This document shows, piece after piece, positions 34,280-44,077 of a stretch of DNA of 64,000 bases. Position 1 is the first letter of the stretch. Every line of letters starts with the position of its first letter. Both the position numbers and the translations under genes were made by a program. The notes under the pieces were generated by a model. The model was not told the DNA's origin. It was given only the letters and a program-made list of their open reading frames with translations, and searched no databases. Source of the stretch: an uncultured Bacteroidales bacterium (GTDB taxonomy: Bacteria > Bacteroidota > Bacteroidia > Bacteroidales > UBA932); NCBI GenBank assembly GCA_949296645.1, contig CASFPH010000003.1:62001-126000 (forward strand), given 5' to 3'.

Positions 34280-36913
34280 ATGGATATTCCCGCTAAGTAC
34301 AACCCGGCCTCGGTAGAGGACAAGTGGTATTCTTTTTGGTTGAAAAACAACCTTTTTCATTCGGAACCTGACGATAGAGAATCTTATACTATAGTTATAC
34401 CCCCGCCAAATGTGACAGGCGTTCTGCACATGGGACACATGCTGAACAACACCATTCAGGACGTGCTTGTAAGAAGAGCCAGAATGGAAGGTAAGAACGC
34501 ATGCTGGGTTCCGGGTACCGACCATGCTTCGATTGCTACCGAAGCAAAGGTTGTCAACAGACTGGCCCAGCAGGGGATAAGAAAAAGTGACATTACAAGG
34601 GAAGAGTTTCTTGAGCATGCATGGAAATGGACGGAAGAACACGGAGGTATCATCCTGAAGCAGCTGCGTAAACTCGGTGCATCATGCGACTGGGACCGTA
34701 CTGCCTTTACGATGGATGAGACAAGAAGCAGGAGTGTTATAAAAGTCTTTGTCGACCTTTACAATAAAGGTCTGATCTACCGCGGTGTGCGTATGGTGAA
34801 CTGGGATCCGAAAGCTCTTACCGCACTTTCCGACGAAGAGGTGATATACAAGGAAGAACACGGAAAACTCTACTACCTGAAATATATGGTGGAAGGCGAT
34901 CCTGAAAGAAGATATGCTGTTGTTGCCACCACCCGTCCCGAAACGATTATGGGCGATACTGCCATGTGCATCAATCCTAACGATCCGAAAAACGCGTGGC
35001 TGAAAGGCAAAAAGGTGATTGTCCCTCTTGTGGGACGTGTTATTCCGGTAATCGAGGACGAATACGTGGATATCGAATTCGGAACCGGATGCCTGAAAGT
35101 GACTCCTGCCCATGATGTGAACGACTATATGCTCGGTGAAAAATACAACCTCCAGTCTATCGACATATTCAATGACGACGGAACCTTGAGCGAGGCTGCA
35201 GGAATGTATGTGGGAATGGACCGGTTCGATGTACGCAGACAGATCGAGAAAGACCTGGAAGCTGCAGGTCTGCTGGAAAAGGTTGAGCCGTATACAAACA
35301 TGGTAGGTTTTTCGGAAAGGACCAATGTGGCGATAGAGCCTAAACTTTCCATGCAGTGGTTCCTGAAAATGCAGCATTTTGCCGAAATGGCGCTGCCTCC
35401 GGTAATGGATGATGAACTTAAGTTCTTTCCTCCGAAATACAAGAATACCTACAAATACTGGATGGAGAACATCAAGGACTGGTGCATAAGCCGTCAGTTG
35501 TGGTGGGGGCACAGAATTCCTGCATACTTCCTTCCGGAAGGCGGTTTCGTGGTGGCTGAGACTCCGGAAAAGGCTCTTGAACTTGCACGGGAGAAGACAG
35601 GACGCAGCGATATGGAAATAACCGACCTGCGTCAGGAAGAGGATTGTCTTGACACATGGTTCTCGTCATGGCTGTGGCCGGTATCTCTGTTTGACGGCAT
35701 AAACAACCCCGGCAATCGCGAAATCGAATATTATTATCCTACGGCTGACCTCGTTACAGGTCCGGATATCATATTCTTCTGGGTGGCGAGGATGATAATG
35801 GCCGGATATGAATATACAGGCAGGATGCCTTTCAGAAATGTATATTTTACAGGAATAGTGCGCGACAAACTGGGTCGCAAGATGTCAAAATCGCTCGGCA
35901 ACTCTCCTGATCCGATAGAACTTATGGAAAAGTACGGAGCGGACGGCATGCGTCTGGGAATGCTTCTGTGCAGTTCTGCCGGTAATGACATACTCTTCGA
36001 TGAAGGAAAGGTCGAGCAGGGCAGGAATTTCTGCAACAAGATATGGAATGCCTACAGGCTTGTAAAGGGATGGCAGCCTGAAGACAAAACCTGTACGGAG
36101 ACTTCCGCACTTGCGGTGGAATGGTTCAGCAACAAACTGAACATGACGATAGAGACTGTTAACGATCATTTCTCGAAATTCCGCCTTTCGGATGCCCTCA
36201 TGACAATATACAAGTTTTTCTGGGATGATTTCTGTGCATGGTATCTGGAAATTATAAAACCTGGCTTCGGGGAAAGCATCGACAGGACTACATATGACGC
36301 AACCATAAGATTTTTCGACTCCCTGTTGAAACTTCTCCATCCGTTCCTGCCTTTCATAACCGAGGAACTATGGCAGAATATCGAGGAAAGGGGAGAGTCA
36401 GACTCACTTATGGTCCAGATAATGCCGGAACAGACTCCTTATTCCACTGAACTGATTGCAGGTTTCGAACAGGCGCTCGAAACCATAGTGAACGTAAGAA
36501 GCATCAGGCAGTCAAAGGGTATTTCACCTAAGGAGTCCCTGGAACTTTACGTAAAGGCGCCGTATTCTAACAGTGCCGTTCCGGTGATCCTGAAAATGGC
36601 AAATGTCACCAGGCTGGAAGTCGTTGAAAAGTACGCAAACGACCAGAATGTAATTTCATTCCTTGTAGGTACCGACGAATTCTACGTACCACTCGGGAAC
36701 CTGGTAAACGTCGAAGAGGAAATTGCCAGACTGGAAGCGGAAATGAAACATTTGGAAGGTTTCCTCAAGGGAGTGAATGCCAAACTTTCGAATGAAAAAT
36801 TCGTGAACAACGCCCCGGCACAGGTGGTTGAACTCGAACGTAAGAAACAGAGCGATGCATTGTCCAAACTTCAAACCGTTAAAGATACTTTATGCAAACT
36901 TTCAAAGGCCTGA
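34280..36913 (+). CDS. valS: Valyl-tRNA synthetase
   Basis: An 877-residue class I synthetase, normal for ValS. The N-terminal [15 protein letters not shown] holds the HIGH motif (HMGH, about residue 50), followed by TDHASIATE; the editing domain ([14 protein letters not shown]) spans about 190-340, the KMSKS motif reads [10 protein letters not shown] near residue 535 and the C-terminus has the ValS coiled coil ([19 protein letters not shown]). It charges tRNA-Val with editing of threonine. It ends 22 bases inside the next gene's start and heads a long plus-strand run. Confidence 0.97.
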   Translation: MDIPAKYNPASVEDKWYSFWLKNNLFHSEPDDRESYTIVIPPPNVTGVLHMGHMLNNTIQDVLVRRARMEGKNACWVPGTDHASIATEAKVVNRLAQQGIRKSDITREEFLEHAWKWTEEHGGIILKQLRKLGASCDWDRTAFTMDETRSRSVIKVFVDLYNKGLIYRGVRMVNWDPKALTALSDEEVIYKEEHGKLYYLKYMVEGDPERRYAVVATTRPETIMGDTAMCINPNDPKNAWLKGKKVIVPLVGRVIPVIEDEYVDIEFGTGCLKVTPAHDVNDYMLGEKYNLQSIDIFNDDGTLSEAAGMYVGMDRFDVRRQIEKDLEAAGLLEKVEPYTNMVGFSERTNVAIEPKLSMQWFLKMQHFAEMALPPVMDDELKFFPPKYKNTYKYWMENIKDWCISRQLWWGHRIPAYFLPEGGFVVAETPEKALELAREKTGRSDMEITDLRQEEDCLDTWFSSWLWPVSLFDGINNPGNREIEYYYPTADLVTGPDIIFFWVARMIMAGYEYTGRMPFRNVYFTGIVRDKLGRKMSKSLGNSPDPIELMEKYGADGMRLGMLLCSSAGNDILFDEGKVEQGRNFCNKIWNAYRLVKGWQPEDKTCTETSALAVEWFSNKLNMTIETVNDHFSKFRLSDALMTIYKFFWDDFCAWYLEIIKPGFGESIDRTTYDATIRFFDSLLKLLHPFLPFITEELWQNIEERGESDSLMVQIMPEQTPYSTELIAGFEQALETIVNVRSIRQSKGISPKESLELYVKAPYSNSAVPVILKMANVTRLEVVEKYANDQNVISFLVGTDEFYVPLGNLVNVEEEIARLEAEMKHLEGFLKGVNAKLSNEKFVNNAPAQVVELERKKQSDALSKLQTVKDTLCKLSKA

Positions 36914-39498
36914 ACGATTCTGAAGTCCTGAAAAGCAGGGCTGAACATGGAGATAACATACTGACCCCTCCCGTAAGGGATCCGTGGTGGAAACTCTTTT
37001 TTGCAAAATTCAATGATCCGATAATCAAGCTGTTGTTGTTCGCAACTCTGCTTTCCATGATTGTCGGTTATTTCCACGGGTCCATGACGGAAAGTATTGG
37101 AATAATAATTGCCGTACTGCTTGCGACGGTACTTTCTTTCATAAACGAATACAAGGCGGGAAAGGAATTCGACATACTGAACCAGATAAACGACAGCGAG
37201 CCTGTAAAGGTATACCGCAACGGTCAGGTTACTGAAATTCCGAAAACCGAGATTGTAGTAGGCGATTACGTTATAATAGAGCAGGGAGATGAAATTCCTG
37301 CCGATGGGACGGTGGCTTCTTCCATGAGCCTTTCCGTAAACGAATCGTCGCTTAACGGCGAATCCGTTCCAGCAAACAAGTTCGCCGAAAAGGTTTCCGA
37401 GTTCAAAGGTACTTATTCTCCAAACATGTGCTACAGGGGTACGACGGTAAGCGAAGGCAGCGGGGTGATCGAGGTGTCCGCTGTAGGAGATTCTACGGAG
37501 ATAGGAAAGACCGCAAGGCAGGCATCCGAAATAACCGGAGCCCAGACACCTTTGAACAGACAGCTGGACAAATTGAGTTCTGTTATCGGAAAGGTCGGAT
37601 TCATAATAGCGGGGGTCACGTTTGCAGCCCTCGTAGTCAGAGGATTTATGGTCGGCGAGCTTTCCTGGTCATTCTCATTGGAAACCGCTACCGTCATTCT
37701 CGGATTTTTCATGATTGCCGTTACGCTGATAGTGGTGGCGGTGCCTGAAGGTCTGGCAATGAGTGTAACGCTCAGTCTTGCATACAGCATGAGGAAGATG
37801 ACTGCCAACAATACGCTTGTGAGAAAGATGCATGCATGCGAGACGATGGGGGCTACTACTGTGATATGTACGGACAAGACAGGTACGCTTACTCAGAACA
37901 AGATGATGGTGCAGTATTCGTCAATGGAGAAAAACGATGCCCTTGCCGAATCCATAGCTTTGAATTCCACGGCGCATCTCGACATACATGGTCCTTCGGT
38001 GGTGCCTGTAGGCAATCCTACCGAGGCGGCTCTTCTCATATTGCTTCATGAAAACGGATATGATTATAAGGAGTGGAGGTCCCGTGTACGTCTGACTGAC
38101 AGACTGGTGTTCAGTACGGAACGCAAGTTCATGGCTTCTCTTGTGGAATCGGAAGTCAGGAAGGGCGAACATGTACTCTATTTAAAGGGTGCTCCTGAAG
38201 TGGTTATGTCCAAAACCGTCTCTGATGCCGATACTGCGGAAAAGGTATTGTCCGAAATACGCAGTTATCAGGAGAAAGGTATGAGGGCTCTAGGGTTCGC
38301 TTCCGTGACCGTTGATAAGAATATTGTAGGGGCAGGTGCCGAGAAACTGGTGGAAGAATATTCAGGACGTTTCACGTTTGACGGATATGTCGCCATCGCC
38401 GACCCTATAAGGAACACTGTGCCTGGAGCCATGAAGGCATGTCTTGATGCAGGAATCCAGGTCAAGATAGTTACTGGAGACGTTTCCACGACTGCCAGGG
38501 AGATAGCAAGGCAGTCCGGCCTGTGGCTCGACAGTGATGGAGATGAAGCAATAATTACAGGTTCCGATTTTGCCGCGCTTTCAGATGATGAGGCGAGAGA
38601 AGTTGCGGGAAGAATAAAAGTTATGTCCAGGGCCAGACCGGCTGATAAAATGAGACTGGTGAGGCTGCTGCAGGAAAGAGGCGAGGTTGTTGCCGTTACA
38701 GGGGACGGTACGAATGATGCTCCGGCCCTCAATTATGCAGATGTAGGATTGTCGATGGGCAGCGGTACTTCCGTGGCAAAGGAGGCAAGCGACATAGTCC
38801 TGCTCGACGATTCGTTTGCCAGCATAGTGAGTGCTGTGCAGTGGGGCAGGTCCCTTTATCTTAACATACAGAGATTCATTCAGTTCCAGCTTACAATCAA
38901 TGTCGTGGCACTTCTTACCGCCCTGATCGGACCGTTCATCGGAGTGGAGTTCCCGCTTACGGTAACACAGATGTTGTGGGTAAACCTTATTATGGATACT
39001 TTTGCGGCGCTCGCACTTGCCACTGAATCCTCTGATCCTGTTGTGATGAAGAACAAGCCGCGCAAGATAACTGATTTCATAGTGACAAAAGCAATGGCTA
39101 AGAACATTTTCAGTCAGGGTCTGCTTTTTGTAGCAGTACTGCTTGGAGTGCTTGTATATTTCATGAAGAATTCCCCTGACGGACTTCTCGATGATGTATA
39201 TGAACTGTCGATGTTCTTCACTCTTTTCGTGATGATCCAGTTCTGGAATCTATTCAATGTAAGGGCAATGGGTACCGGAAGATCTGCACTTTCCCATCTT
39301 GGACGGAACATGTCTTTTGTATACATAGCATTGCTTATCCTTGTACTGCAGATAGTGATAGTTACCTTTGGAGGAGAATTCTTCAGAACCGTACCTTTGT
39401 CGTTGAGAGACTGGCTTATTGTGGCCGGAGGATCCTCACTGGTGCTTATAATCGGTGAAACAGGAAGATTCATTACAAGAAAAAGAAAAATGTCATGA
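36892..39498 (+). CDS. Calcium-type P-type ATPase (PMCA-like)
   Basis: An 868-residue P2-type ATPase. Visible parts: the A-domain [11 protein letters not shown], the M4 ion-binding stretch [20 protein letters not shown], phosphorylation site [12 protein letters not shown] (Asp near residue 328), nucleotide-binding LKGAPEVVM, the hinge [21 protein letters not shown] and the C-terminal helices [32 protein letters not shown]. These features fit Ca2+ export. The M4 motif normally reads PEGLP; the Pro is Ala here (residue 289). The start overlaps the 3' end of valS by 22 bases, and its stop overlaps the next start (ATGA). Confidence 0.93.
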   Translation: MQTFKGLNDSEVLKSRAEHGDNILTPPVRDPWWKLFFAKFNDPIIKLLLFATLLSMIVGYFHGSMTESIGIIIAVLLATVLSFINEYKAGKEFDILNQINDSEPVKVYRNGQVTEIPKTEIVVGDYVIIEQGDEIPADGTVASSMSLSVNESSLNGESVPANKFAEKVSEFKGTYSPNMCYRGTTVSEGSGVIEVSAVGDSTEIGKTARQASEITGAQTPLNRQLDKLSSVIGKVGFIIAGVTFAALVVRGFMVGELSWSFSLETATVILGFFMIAVTLIVVAVPEGLAMSVTLSLAYSMRKMTANNTLVRKMHACETMGATTVICTDKTGTLTQNKMMVQYSSMEKNDALAESIALNSTAHLDIHGPSVVPVGNPTEAALLILLHENGYDYKEWRSRVRLTDRLVFSTERKFMASLVESEVRKGEHVLYLKGAPEVVMSKTVSDADTAEKVLSEIRSYQEKGMRALGFASVTVDKNIVGAGAEKLVEEYSGRFTFDGYVAIADPIRNTVPGAMKACLDAGIQVKIVTGDVSTTAREIARQSGLWLDSDGDEAIITGSDFAALSDDEAREVAGRIKVMSRARPADKMRLVRLLQERGEVVAVTGDGTNDAPALNYADVGLSMGSGTSVAKEASDIVLLDDSFASIVSAVQWGRSLYLNIQRFIQFQLTINVVALLTALIGPFIGVEFPLTVTQMLWVNLIMDTFAALALATESSDPVVMKNKPRKITDFIVTKAMAKNIFSQGLLFVAVLLGVLVYFMKNSPDGLLDDVYELSMFFTLFVMIQFWNLFNVRAMGTGRSALSHLGRNMSFVYIALLILVLQIVIVTFGGEFFRTVPLSLRDWLIVAGGSSLVLIIGETGRFITRKRKMS

Positions 39499-39908
39499 TC
39501 AGATCAACAACATTTCTCGAAGTAAGATATTATGAGACGGATCTCATGGGAATAGTTCATCATTCGAACTATATAAGGTATTTCGAATGCGGAAGGCACA
39601 AGTGCATGGTCGATTTGGGACTTCCTATAGAGAGGATAGAAAACGAATTCGGCATAATGCTGCCGGTGGTGTCCGTAGAGTGCACATACAGGAAACCTGC
39701 AAAAATGGGCGACATCCTCAGAATAGAGAGCCGTATCGAACAGATGCCTAAGGCAAAAATAGAGGTCCTTACGGAAATATACAACCAGAATGACGAACTT
39801 GTGGTTACCGGAAAAGTAGTACTCGGCTTCATACATGCCGATACCAGGAAACCTACCAGGGTACCTCAGTGCATGGTGGATGTTTTCTCACCTTTTTTTA
39901 ATGATTAA
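39495..39908 (+). CDS. YbgC-type acyl-CoA thioesterase
   Basis: A 137-residue single-hotdog protein. The signature VRYYETDLMGIVHHSNYIRY places the catalytic Asp near residue 15 in the Tol-Pal-associated YbgC/4-hydroxybenzoyl-CoA thioesterase group. It likely hydrolyses short or aromatic acyl-CoA in the cytosol, with its own substrate unknown. It starts within the ATPase stop codon overlap and is 11 bases before tatA. Confidence 0.88.
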   Translation: MIRSTTFLEVRYYETDLMGIVHHSNYIRYFECGRHKCMVDLGLPIERIENEFGIMLPVVSVECTYRKPAKMGDILRIESRIEQMPKAKIEVLTEIYNQNDELVVTGKVVLGFIHADTRKPTRVPQCMVDVFSPFFND

Positions 39909-39919
39909 TTATTTTTGAT

Positions 39920-40135
39920 ATGAGCAGTTTTCTTTTTTTGAACAGCATCGGAACCGGTGAAATAATAGTCATAGCGCTTATTGTTCTGCTTCTTTTCGGA
40001 GGCAAGAAGATTCCGGAACTCATGAAGGGTCTCGGGAAGGGAGTGAAAAGCTTCAAAGACGGGGTCAAGGGCGTTGAAGACGAGATCAGGTCCGAAGATA
40101 CAAAGGAAGATAAGGACAACACACTGGAAAAATAG
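39920..40135 (+). CDS. tatA: Twin-arginine translocase subunit TatA
   Basis: A 71-residue protein with the TatA layout: a short N-terminus, one membrane helix (GTGEIIVIALIVLLLFGGKK), the FGGKKIPELMKGLGKGVKSF amphipathic helix and a charged tail. It forms the variable-size pore of the Tat system, moving folded cofactor proteins. tatC follows eight bases downstream. No tatB is seen here, as is common where one TatA does both jobs. Confidence 0.95.
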   Translation: MSSFLFLNSIGTGEIIVIALIVLLLFGGKKIPELMKGLGKGVKSFKDGVKGVEDEIRSEDTKEDKDNTLEK

Positions 40136-40143
40136 ATCGAGAG

Positions 40144-40917
40144 GTGTCAGAGGACGTAAAGGAAATGTCATTCTGGGATCATCTGGAGGATTTCAGAAAG
40201 GTACTGTTCCGTTCAGTGCTTTTTCTGCTCGTGATTCTGTGTGTCGTCTTTGCAAACAAAAGAATATTGTTTGATGAAATCATCTTTGCTCCGGCAGATG
40301 ACGGTTTTGTCCTGTATTCCTTTTTTGACAGGGTACTCTCATTCTTCGGAATGCCAGGTACCGGGAATTTTTCCCTGGACCTTATAAACATAGAACTGAC
40401 GTCGCAGTTCATGACCCACATATCGGTCTCCTTTTATGTATCCCTTATAATATCCATGCCTTTCCTGCTTTACCAGTTATGGCTGTTCGTTTCCCCCGCC
40501 TTGTACAGACGGGAGAAGAAAGTGGCGAGAATCGCGTTTTCATCTGCTTCCCTGCTTTTTTATGCGGGTGTGCTTGCAGGATATTTTCTGGTGTTCCCAC
40601 TTACACTGAGATTTCTGGCGAATTATCAGGTGAGTGAGGCGGTGGTTAATCAGATATCACTGCATTCATATATATCGATGTTCACATGGGTCATAATTTC
40701 CATGGGAGTCGTTTTCGAAATGCCGGCATTGGCCGCTCTTCTTTCAAGACTCGGTCTGCTTACCGGGGAATTCCTGAAAAAGAACCGCAAATATGCCTTT
40801 ACGTTCCTGATGGTTGCTGCAGCCGTAATTACGCCTTCCGGCGATGCTTTTACTCTTTTTCTGGTAGGCATGCCGATGTATATCCTTTATGAAATAAGTA
40901 TTTTGGTTTGTAAATAA
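40144..40917 (+). CDS. tatC: Twin-arginine translocase subunit TatC
   Basis: A 257-residue protein with six membrane helices. The N-terminus reads MSFWDHLEDFRKVLFRSV, the signal-binding segment of TatC, and the central part has ISVSFYVSLIISMPFLLYQLWLFVSPALYRREKK-type helices and the ITPSGDAFTLFLVGMPMYIL segment. It recognises twin-Arg signal peptides. The start is either GTG at 40144 (directly after tatA) or ATG at 40165 (MSFWDHL, likelier by family spacing and with an AGAGGA sequence upstream). Ten bases separate it from the ABC-F gene. Confidence 0.93.
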   Translation: MSEDVKEMSFWDHLEDFRKVLFRSVLFLLVILCVVFANKRILFDEIIFAPADDGFVLYSFFDRVLSFFGMPGTGNFSLDLINIELTSQFMTHISVSFYVSLIISMPFLLYQLWLFVSPALYRREKKVARIAFSSASLLFYAGVLAGYFLVFPLTLRFLANYQVSEAVVNQISLHSYISMFTWVIISMGVVFEMPALAALLSRLGLLTGEFLKKNRKYAFTFLMVAAAVITPSGDAFTLFLVGMPMYILYEISILVCK

Positions 40918-40927
40918 AACGATCATC

Positions 40928-42886
40928 ATGATATCCGTAAACGGTATTACAGTGTCATACGGAGGATTCACCCTTCTTGACAATATAAGTTTCCATATAT
41001 CCGAAAAGGACAAGATAGGCCTTGCCGGTAAAAACGGGGCAGGCAAGTCCACGCTTCTCAAGATAATAGTGGGAATAAACACTCCGACTTCCGGTTCCGT
41101 TGCGAAACCTGCCGGTATGAAGATAGGTTATCTGCCGCAGCAGATGGAACATGCGAAGGACAAGAGTGTCATAGATGAGGCAATGACTGCATTTTCCCAT
41201 TATCTCGATATGCAGAATGAACTGGAATCTGCGCTTGAGGAAATGTCCAGAAGGGAGGATTACGAATCGGAGGAGTATCATGACCTGATGGTGAGAATAA
41301 ATGATCTCAACGACAGAATTTCCGTTTTCAGCGGTGATTCACCCCGTGTGCAGAGCGAAAAAACGCTTCTCGGGCTTGGATTCAGAAAGGAAGATATGGA
41401 ACGTCCGACAGCGACTTTCAGCCAAGGGTGGAACATGAGGATAGAACTTGCCAAGATACTGTTGTCCAAACCTGACGTACTGCTTCTTGACGAACCGACA
41501 AATCATCTTGACATCGAATCCATAGAATGGCTTGAAGATTATCTTAAAGCTTACAGCGGTTCGATAGTCCTTATTTCGCATGACAGGAAATTCCTTGACA
41601 ATATAACAAACCGGACAGTTGAGATAATGCTGGGGCATATACATGACTATAAGGTGCCTTATTCGAAATATCTGGTTCTGAGAAAGGAACGTATCGAACA
41701 GCAGAGAGCTGCATATGAGAACCAGCAGCGGATGATAGAAAAGACAGAAGAATTCATAGAACGTTTCAGATACAAGCCTACAAAATCTAATCAGGTGCAG
41801 TCAAGGATAAAACAGCTTGACAGACTTGAAAGGATTGAAATAGATGAAGAGGACCGTTCGGCCCTGAATGTCAAGTTCCCGCCGGCCCCGAGGTCCGGAC
41901 AGGTTGTGTTCAAGGCTTCGGATGCCCAGGCCTCATACGGGACAAAGGTCATATTTTCGCATGCGGACATGGTCATTGAGAGAGGTGAGAAGGTAGCCTT
42001 TGTCGGAAGAAACGGAGAAGGGAAGACTACTATGGTACGTCTTATAATGAAAGAACTATATCCTTCACAAGGCGAATGTGAAACAGGACATAATGTTTTT
42101 CCTGGATATTATGCCCAGAACCAGGATGATATTCTGGAAAAAACGGATACGGTATTCGAAACCCTCGACAGAATAGCCACAGGTGATATACGGACAAAAC
42201 TGAGGGATATTCTGGCTGCTTTCCTGTTCAAGGGTGAGGATATAGACAAAAAGGTTGCAGTACTCAGCGGAGGTGAAAGGGCCAGACTTGCAATGGCCAA
42301 GCTGATGCTGAATCCATATAACCTTCTTGTACTTGACGAGCCGACAAACCATATGGACATAAGGTCTAAGGATGTTCTTAAACAGGCACTTATGGCTTAT
42401 GACGGTACTCTCATACTTGTTTCGCATGACAGAGATTTCCTTGACGGTCTCGTGGACAAACTTTATGAATTCAGGGATGGAAAAGTAAAGGAGCATCTCG
42501 GCGGAGTGAATGATTTCCTTCAGCGAAAGAAGATGGAGAATCTGAAGGAAATAGAAAGGACTTCCGTTTCTCCGCAACACACCCAGACTTCGACAGCCTT
42601 GCAGGCTGAAGCAGTTTCCGGTACCGGAAACGCGGATAGAAAAAACGGTTCGGAGGATTATGCGAAACGCAAAATGGAGGAAAAGGAACGCCGTAAGTTG
42701 AGGAACAGTATCAGGCAGTGTGAGGAGAAAATAGCCGGTCTTGAAAACGAAATCAGAGTTATGGAAGAGAGAATTGCATCTCCAGGACCGGAAGATGATA
42801 TTGTGGCCTTGTCCAATGATTATCACATGTTGCAGAAGGAACTGGACGGCTGGATGGAAAAATGGATGGAATATGGGGAAGAATAA
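40928..42886 (+). CDS. ABC-F family ATPase (ribosome-associated type)
   Basis: A 652-residue protein with two ABC domains and no membrane segment. Walker A motifs are GKNGAGKSTLL (residue about 36) and GRNGEGKTTM (about 360); Walker B motifs read LLLDEPTNHLD and LVLDEPTNHMD. The signature of the second domain is LSGGERARLAMAK; the first reads FSQGWNMRIELAK, with Gln replacing the usual first Gly. The linker between domains (EFIERFRYKPTKSNQVQSR) and the C-terminal coiled coil are typical of Uup/EttA-like proteins, which act on stalled ribosomes. Antibiotic resistance is possible but not indicated. Confidence 0.92.
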   Translation: MISVNGITVSYGGFTLLDNISFHISEKDKIGLAGKNGAGKSTLLKIIVGINTPTSGSVAKPAGMKIGYLPQQMEHAKDKSVIDEAMTAFSHYLDMQNELESALEEMSRREDYESEEYHDLMVRINDLNDRISVFSGDSPRVQSEKTLLGLGFRKEDMERPTATFSQGWNMRIELAKILLSKPDVLLLDEPTNHLDIESIEWLEDYLKAYSGSIVLISHDRKFLDNITNRTVEIMLGHIHDYKVPYSKYLVLRKERIEQQRAAYENQQRMIEKTEEFIERFRYKPTKSNQVQSRIKQLDRLERIEIDEEDRSALNVKFPPAPRSGQVVFKASDAQASYGTKVIFSHADMVIERGEKVAFVGRNGEGKTTMVRLIMKELYPSQGECETGHNVFPGYYAQNQDDILEKTDTVFETLDRIATGDIRTKLRDILAAFLFKGEDIDKKVAVLSGGERARLAMAKLMLNPYNLLVLDEPTNHMDIRSKDVLKQALMAYDGTLILVSHDRDFLDGLVDKLYEFRDGKVKEHLGGVNDFLQRKKMENLKEIERTSVSPQHTQTSTALQAEAVSGTGNADRKNGSEDYAKRKMEEKERRKLRNSIRQCEEKIAGLENEIRVMEERIASPGPEDDIVALSNDYHMLQKELDGWMEKWMEYGEE

Positions 42887-42929
42887 TTATAAAAAGATAT
42901 TATAAAATATTATTATAAAAAAACGGACA

Positions 42930-43907
42930 ATGATGGAAAAATATTCTGAAAAGCGCCGCAGTTTCGGTGAGTATGACCGCCGTGACAGCAGCAGACCGGA
43001 CGGGTATGAACCCGGATACGGAAGAAGAGACAGAGAATTCGGGAGAAGCTCCAGAGGAGAGCGTACGGAAAGAGGAGAACGTGCCGGCAGGGGAGAAAGG
43101 TATGACAGAAGAAAAAGAAATGATGAATTTTCAGGAACGGATACCGGAGAACAGGAGCAGAAGGAAAATTTCCTTTTTGGAATGCGTCCTGTCATCGAGG
43201 CGCTTTCTGCTGGAAAGAAAATAGACAAGGTATATTTCAGGAAAGGAATGGAAGGGGATCTTTTCAAGGAGCTTCTGGATCTCGTGACAGAAAACAACGT
43301 ACCGTTCCAGTTTGTGCCTGTTGAAAAACTCAACAAGTTCACTTCTTCCAATCATCAAGGAGTGGTGGCCGTAATTCCGAAAGTGGACTATGTAGAGTTC
43401 GGTGAAATCCTGCCGCGTGTTCTTTCCAGAAAACAGAATCCGGTCTTCTTGCTTCTTGACGGAATAACCGATGTAAGAAACTTCGGTGCCATAGTGAGGA
43501 CTGCCGAGTGTTGCGGAGTATCTGCCGTGCTTGTACCTTCAAAGGGTGCTGCCGCCATAAATGCCGATGCAATCAAGACATCTGCCGGAGCATTGTTGAG
43601 AGTGGATACATGCAAGGTACCTACGCTGAAAAAGGCGATAGCCGAACTTAAGGAAGCCGGAGTCAGAATAGTGGCGGCCACCGAAAAATCGGAAGTGCCG
43701 GTTTATTCAGAAGATTTCAGCGGACCACTCGCCATAGTGATGGGTTCCGAATCCAAAGGAATTTCAGAAGGGGTTCTTGAACTTTGCGATGTACAGGTGC
43801 GTATTCCCATGATGGGAAGCATAGGTTCGCTGAATGTATCGGTAGCAACAGGAGTTATACTTTTTGAAGTTGTGAGACAGAGGGTTATGTCTTCTGAAGC
43901 GAAATAG
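42930..43907 (+). CDS. rlmB: 23S rRNA 2'-O-methyltransferase (RlmB/TrmH family) with an Arg/Gly-rich extension
   Basis: A 325-residue SpoU/TrmH methyltransferase. Residues 1-75 are an unusual low-complexity basic segment with many RG/ER repeats (RGERTERGERAGRGERYD). The standard protein begins at about residue 78 with FLFGMRPVIEAL, followed by the substrate-binding domain and a C-terminal knotted domain: FLLLDGITDVRNFGAIVRTA, then IVMGSESKGISEGV and the IPMMGSIGSLNVSVATGV motif 3. RlmB 2'-O-methylates guanosine in the peptidyl-transferase region of 23S rRNA. The extension may help RNA binding. Two ATGs, 42930 and 42933, could start it. Confidence 0.9.
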   Translation: MMEKYSEKRRSFGEYDRRDSSRPDGYEPGYGRRDREFGRSSRGERTERGERAGRGERYDRRKRNDEFSGTDTGEQEQKENFLFGMRPVIEALSAGKKIDKVYFRKGMEGDLFKELLDLVTENNVPFQFVPVEKLNKFTSSNHQGVVAVIPKVDYVEFGEILPRVLSRKQNPVFLLLDGITDVRNFGAIVRTAECCGVSAVLVPSKGAAAINADAIKTSAGALLRVDTCKVPTLKKAIAELKEAGVRIVAATEKSEVPVYSEDFSGPLAIVMGSESKGISEGVLELCDVQVRIPMMGSIGSLNVSVATGVILFEVVRQRVMSSEAK

Positions 43908-44042
43908 TTGTCACAAAAACCTGAATACTTCGTCTTATATGCAGCGATTGTAGATAAGAAACCTTTTTATTTTTGGCACGGATTTTGTTGAAGTATAAGT
44001 CAAGAGTAAATATGGTTTTTAGTTTTAGGTTATTAGTTTGTA

Positions 44043-44074
44043 AAAACAGGCGGCTCGTGAGAGTCGCCTGTTTT
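44043..44074. terminator. Bidirectional terminator between rlmB and the barrel-protein operon
   Basis: AAAACAGGCG at 44043-44052 pairs perfectly with CGCCTGTTTT at 44065-44074. It sits four bases after the stop of the minus-strand barrel protein and 135 bases after rlmB. Confidence 0.85.
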
Positions 44075-44077
44075 GCT

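Noticed and set aside
34682-35512. 276-codon open frame on the minus strand
   Set aside because: Antisense to valS, without recognisable motifs or a plausible start.
42065-42826. 253-codon open frame on the minus strand
   Set aside because: Antisense to the second half of the ABC-F gene and low in plausibility as a protein.
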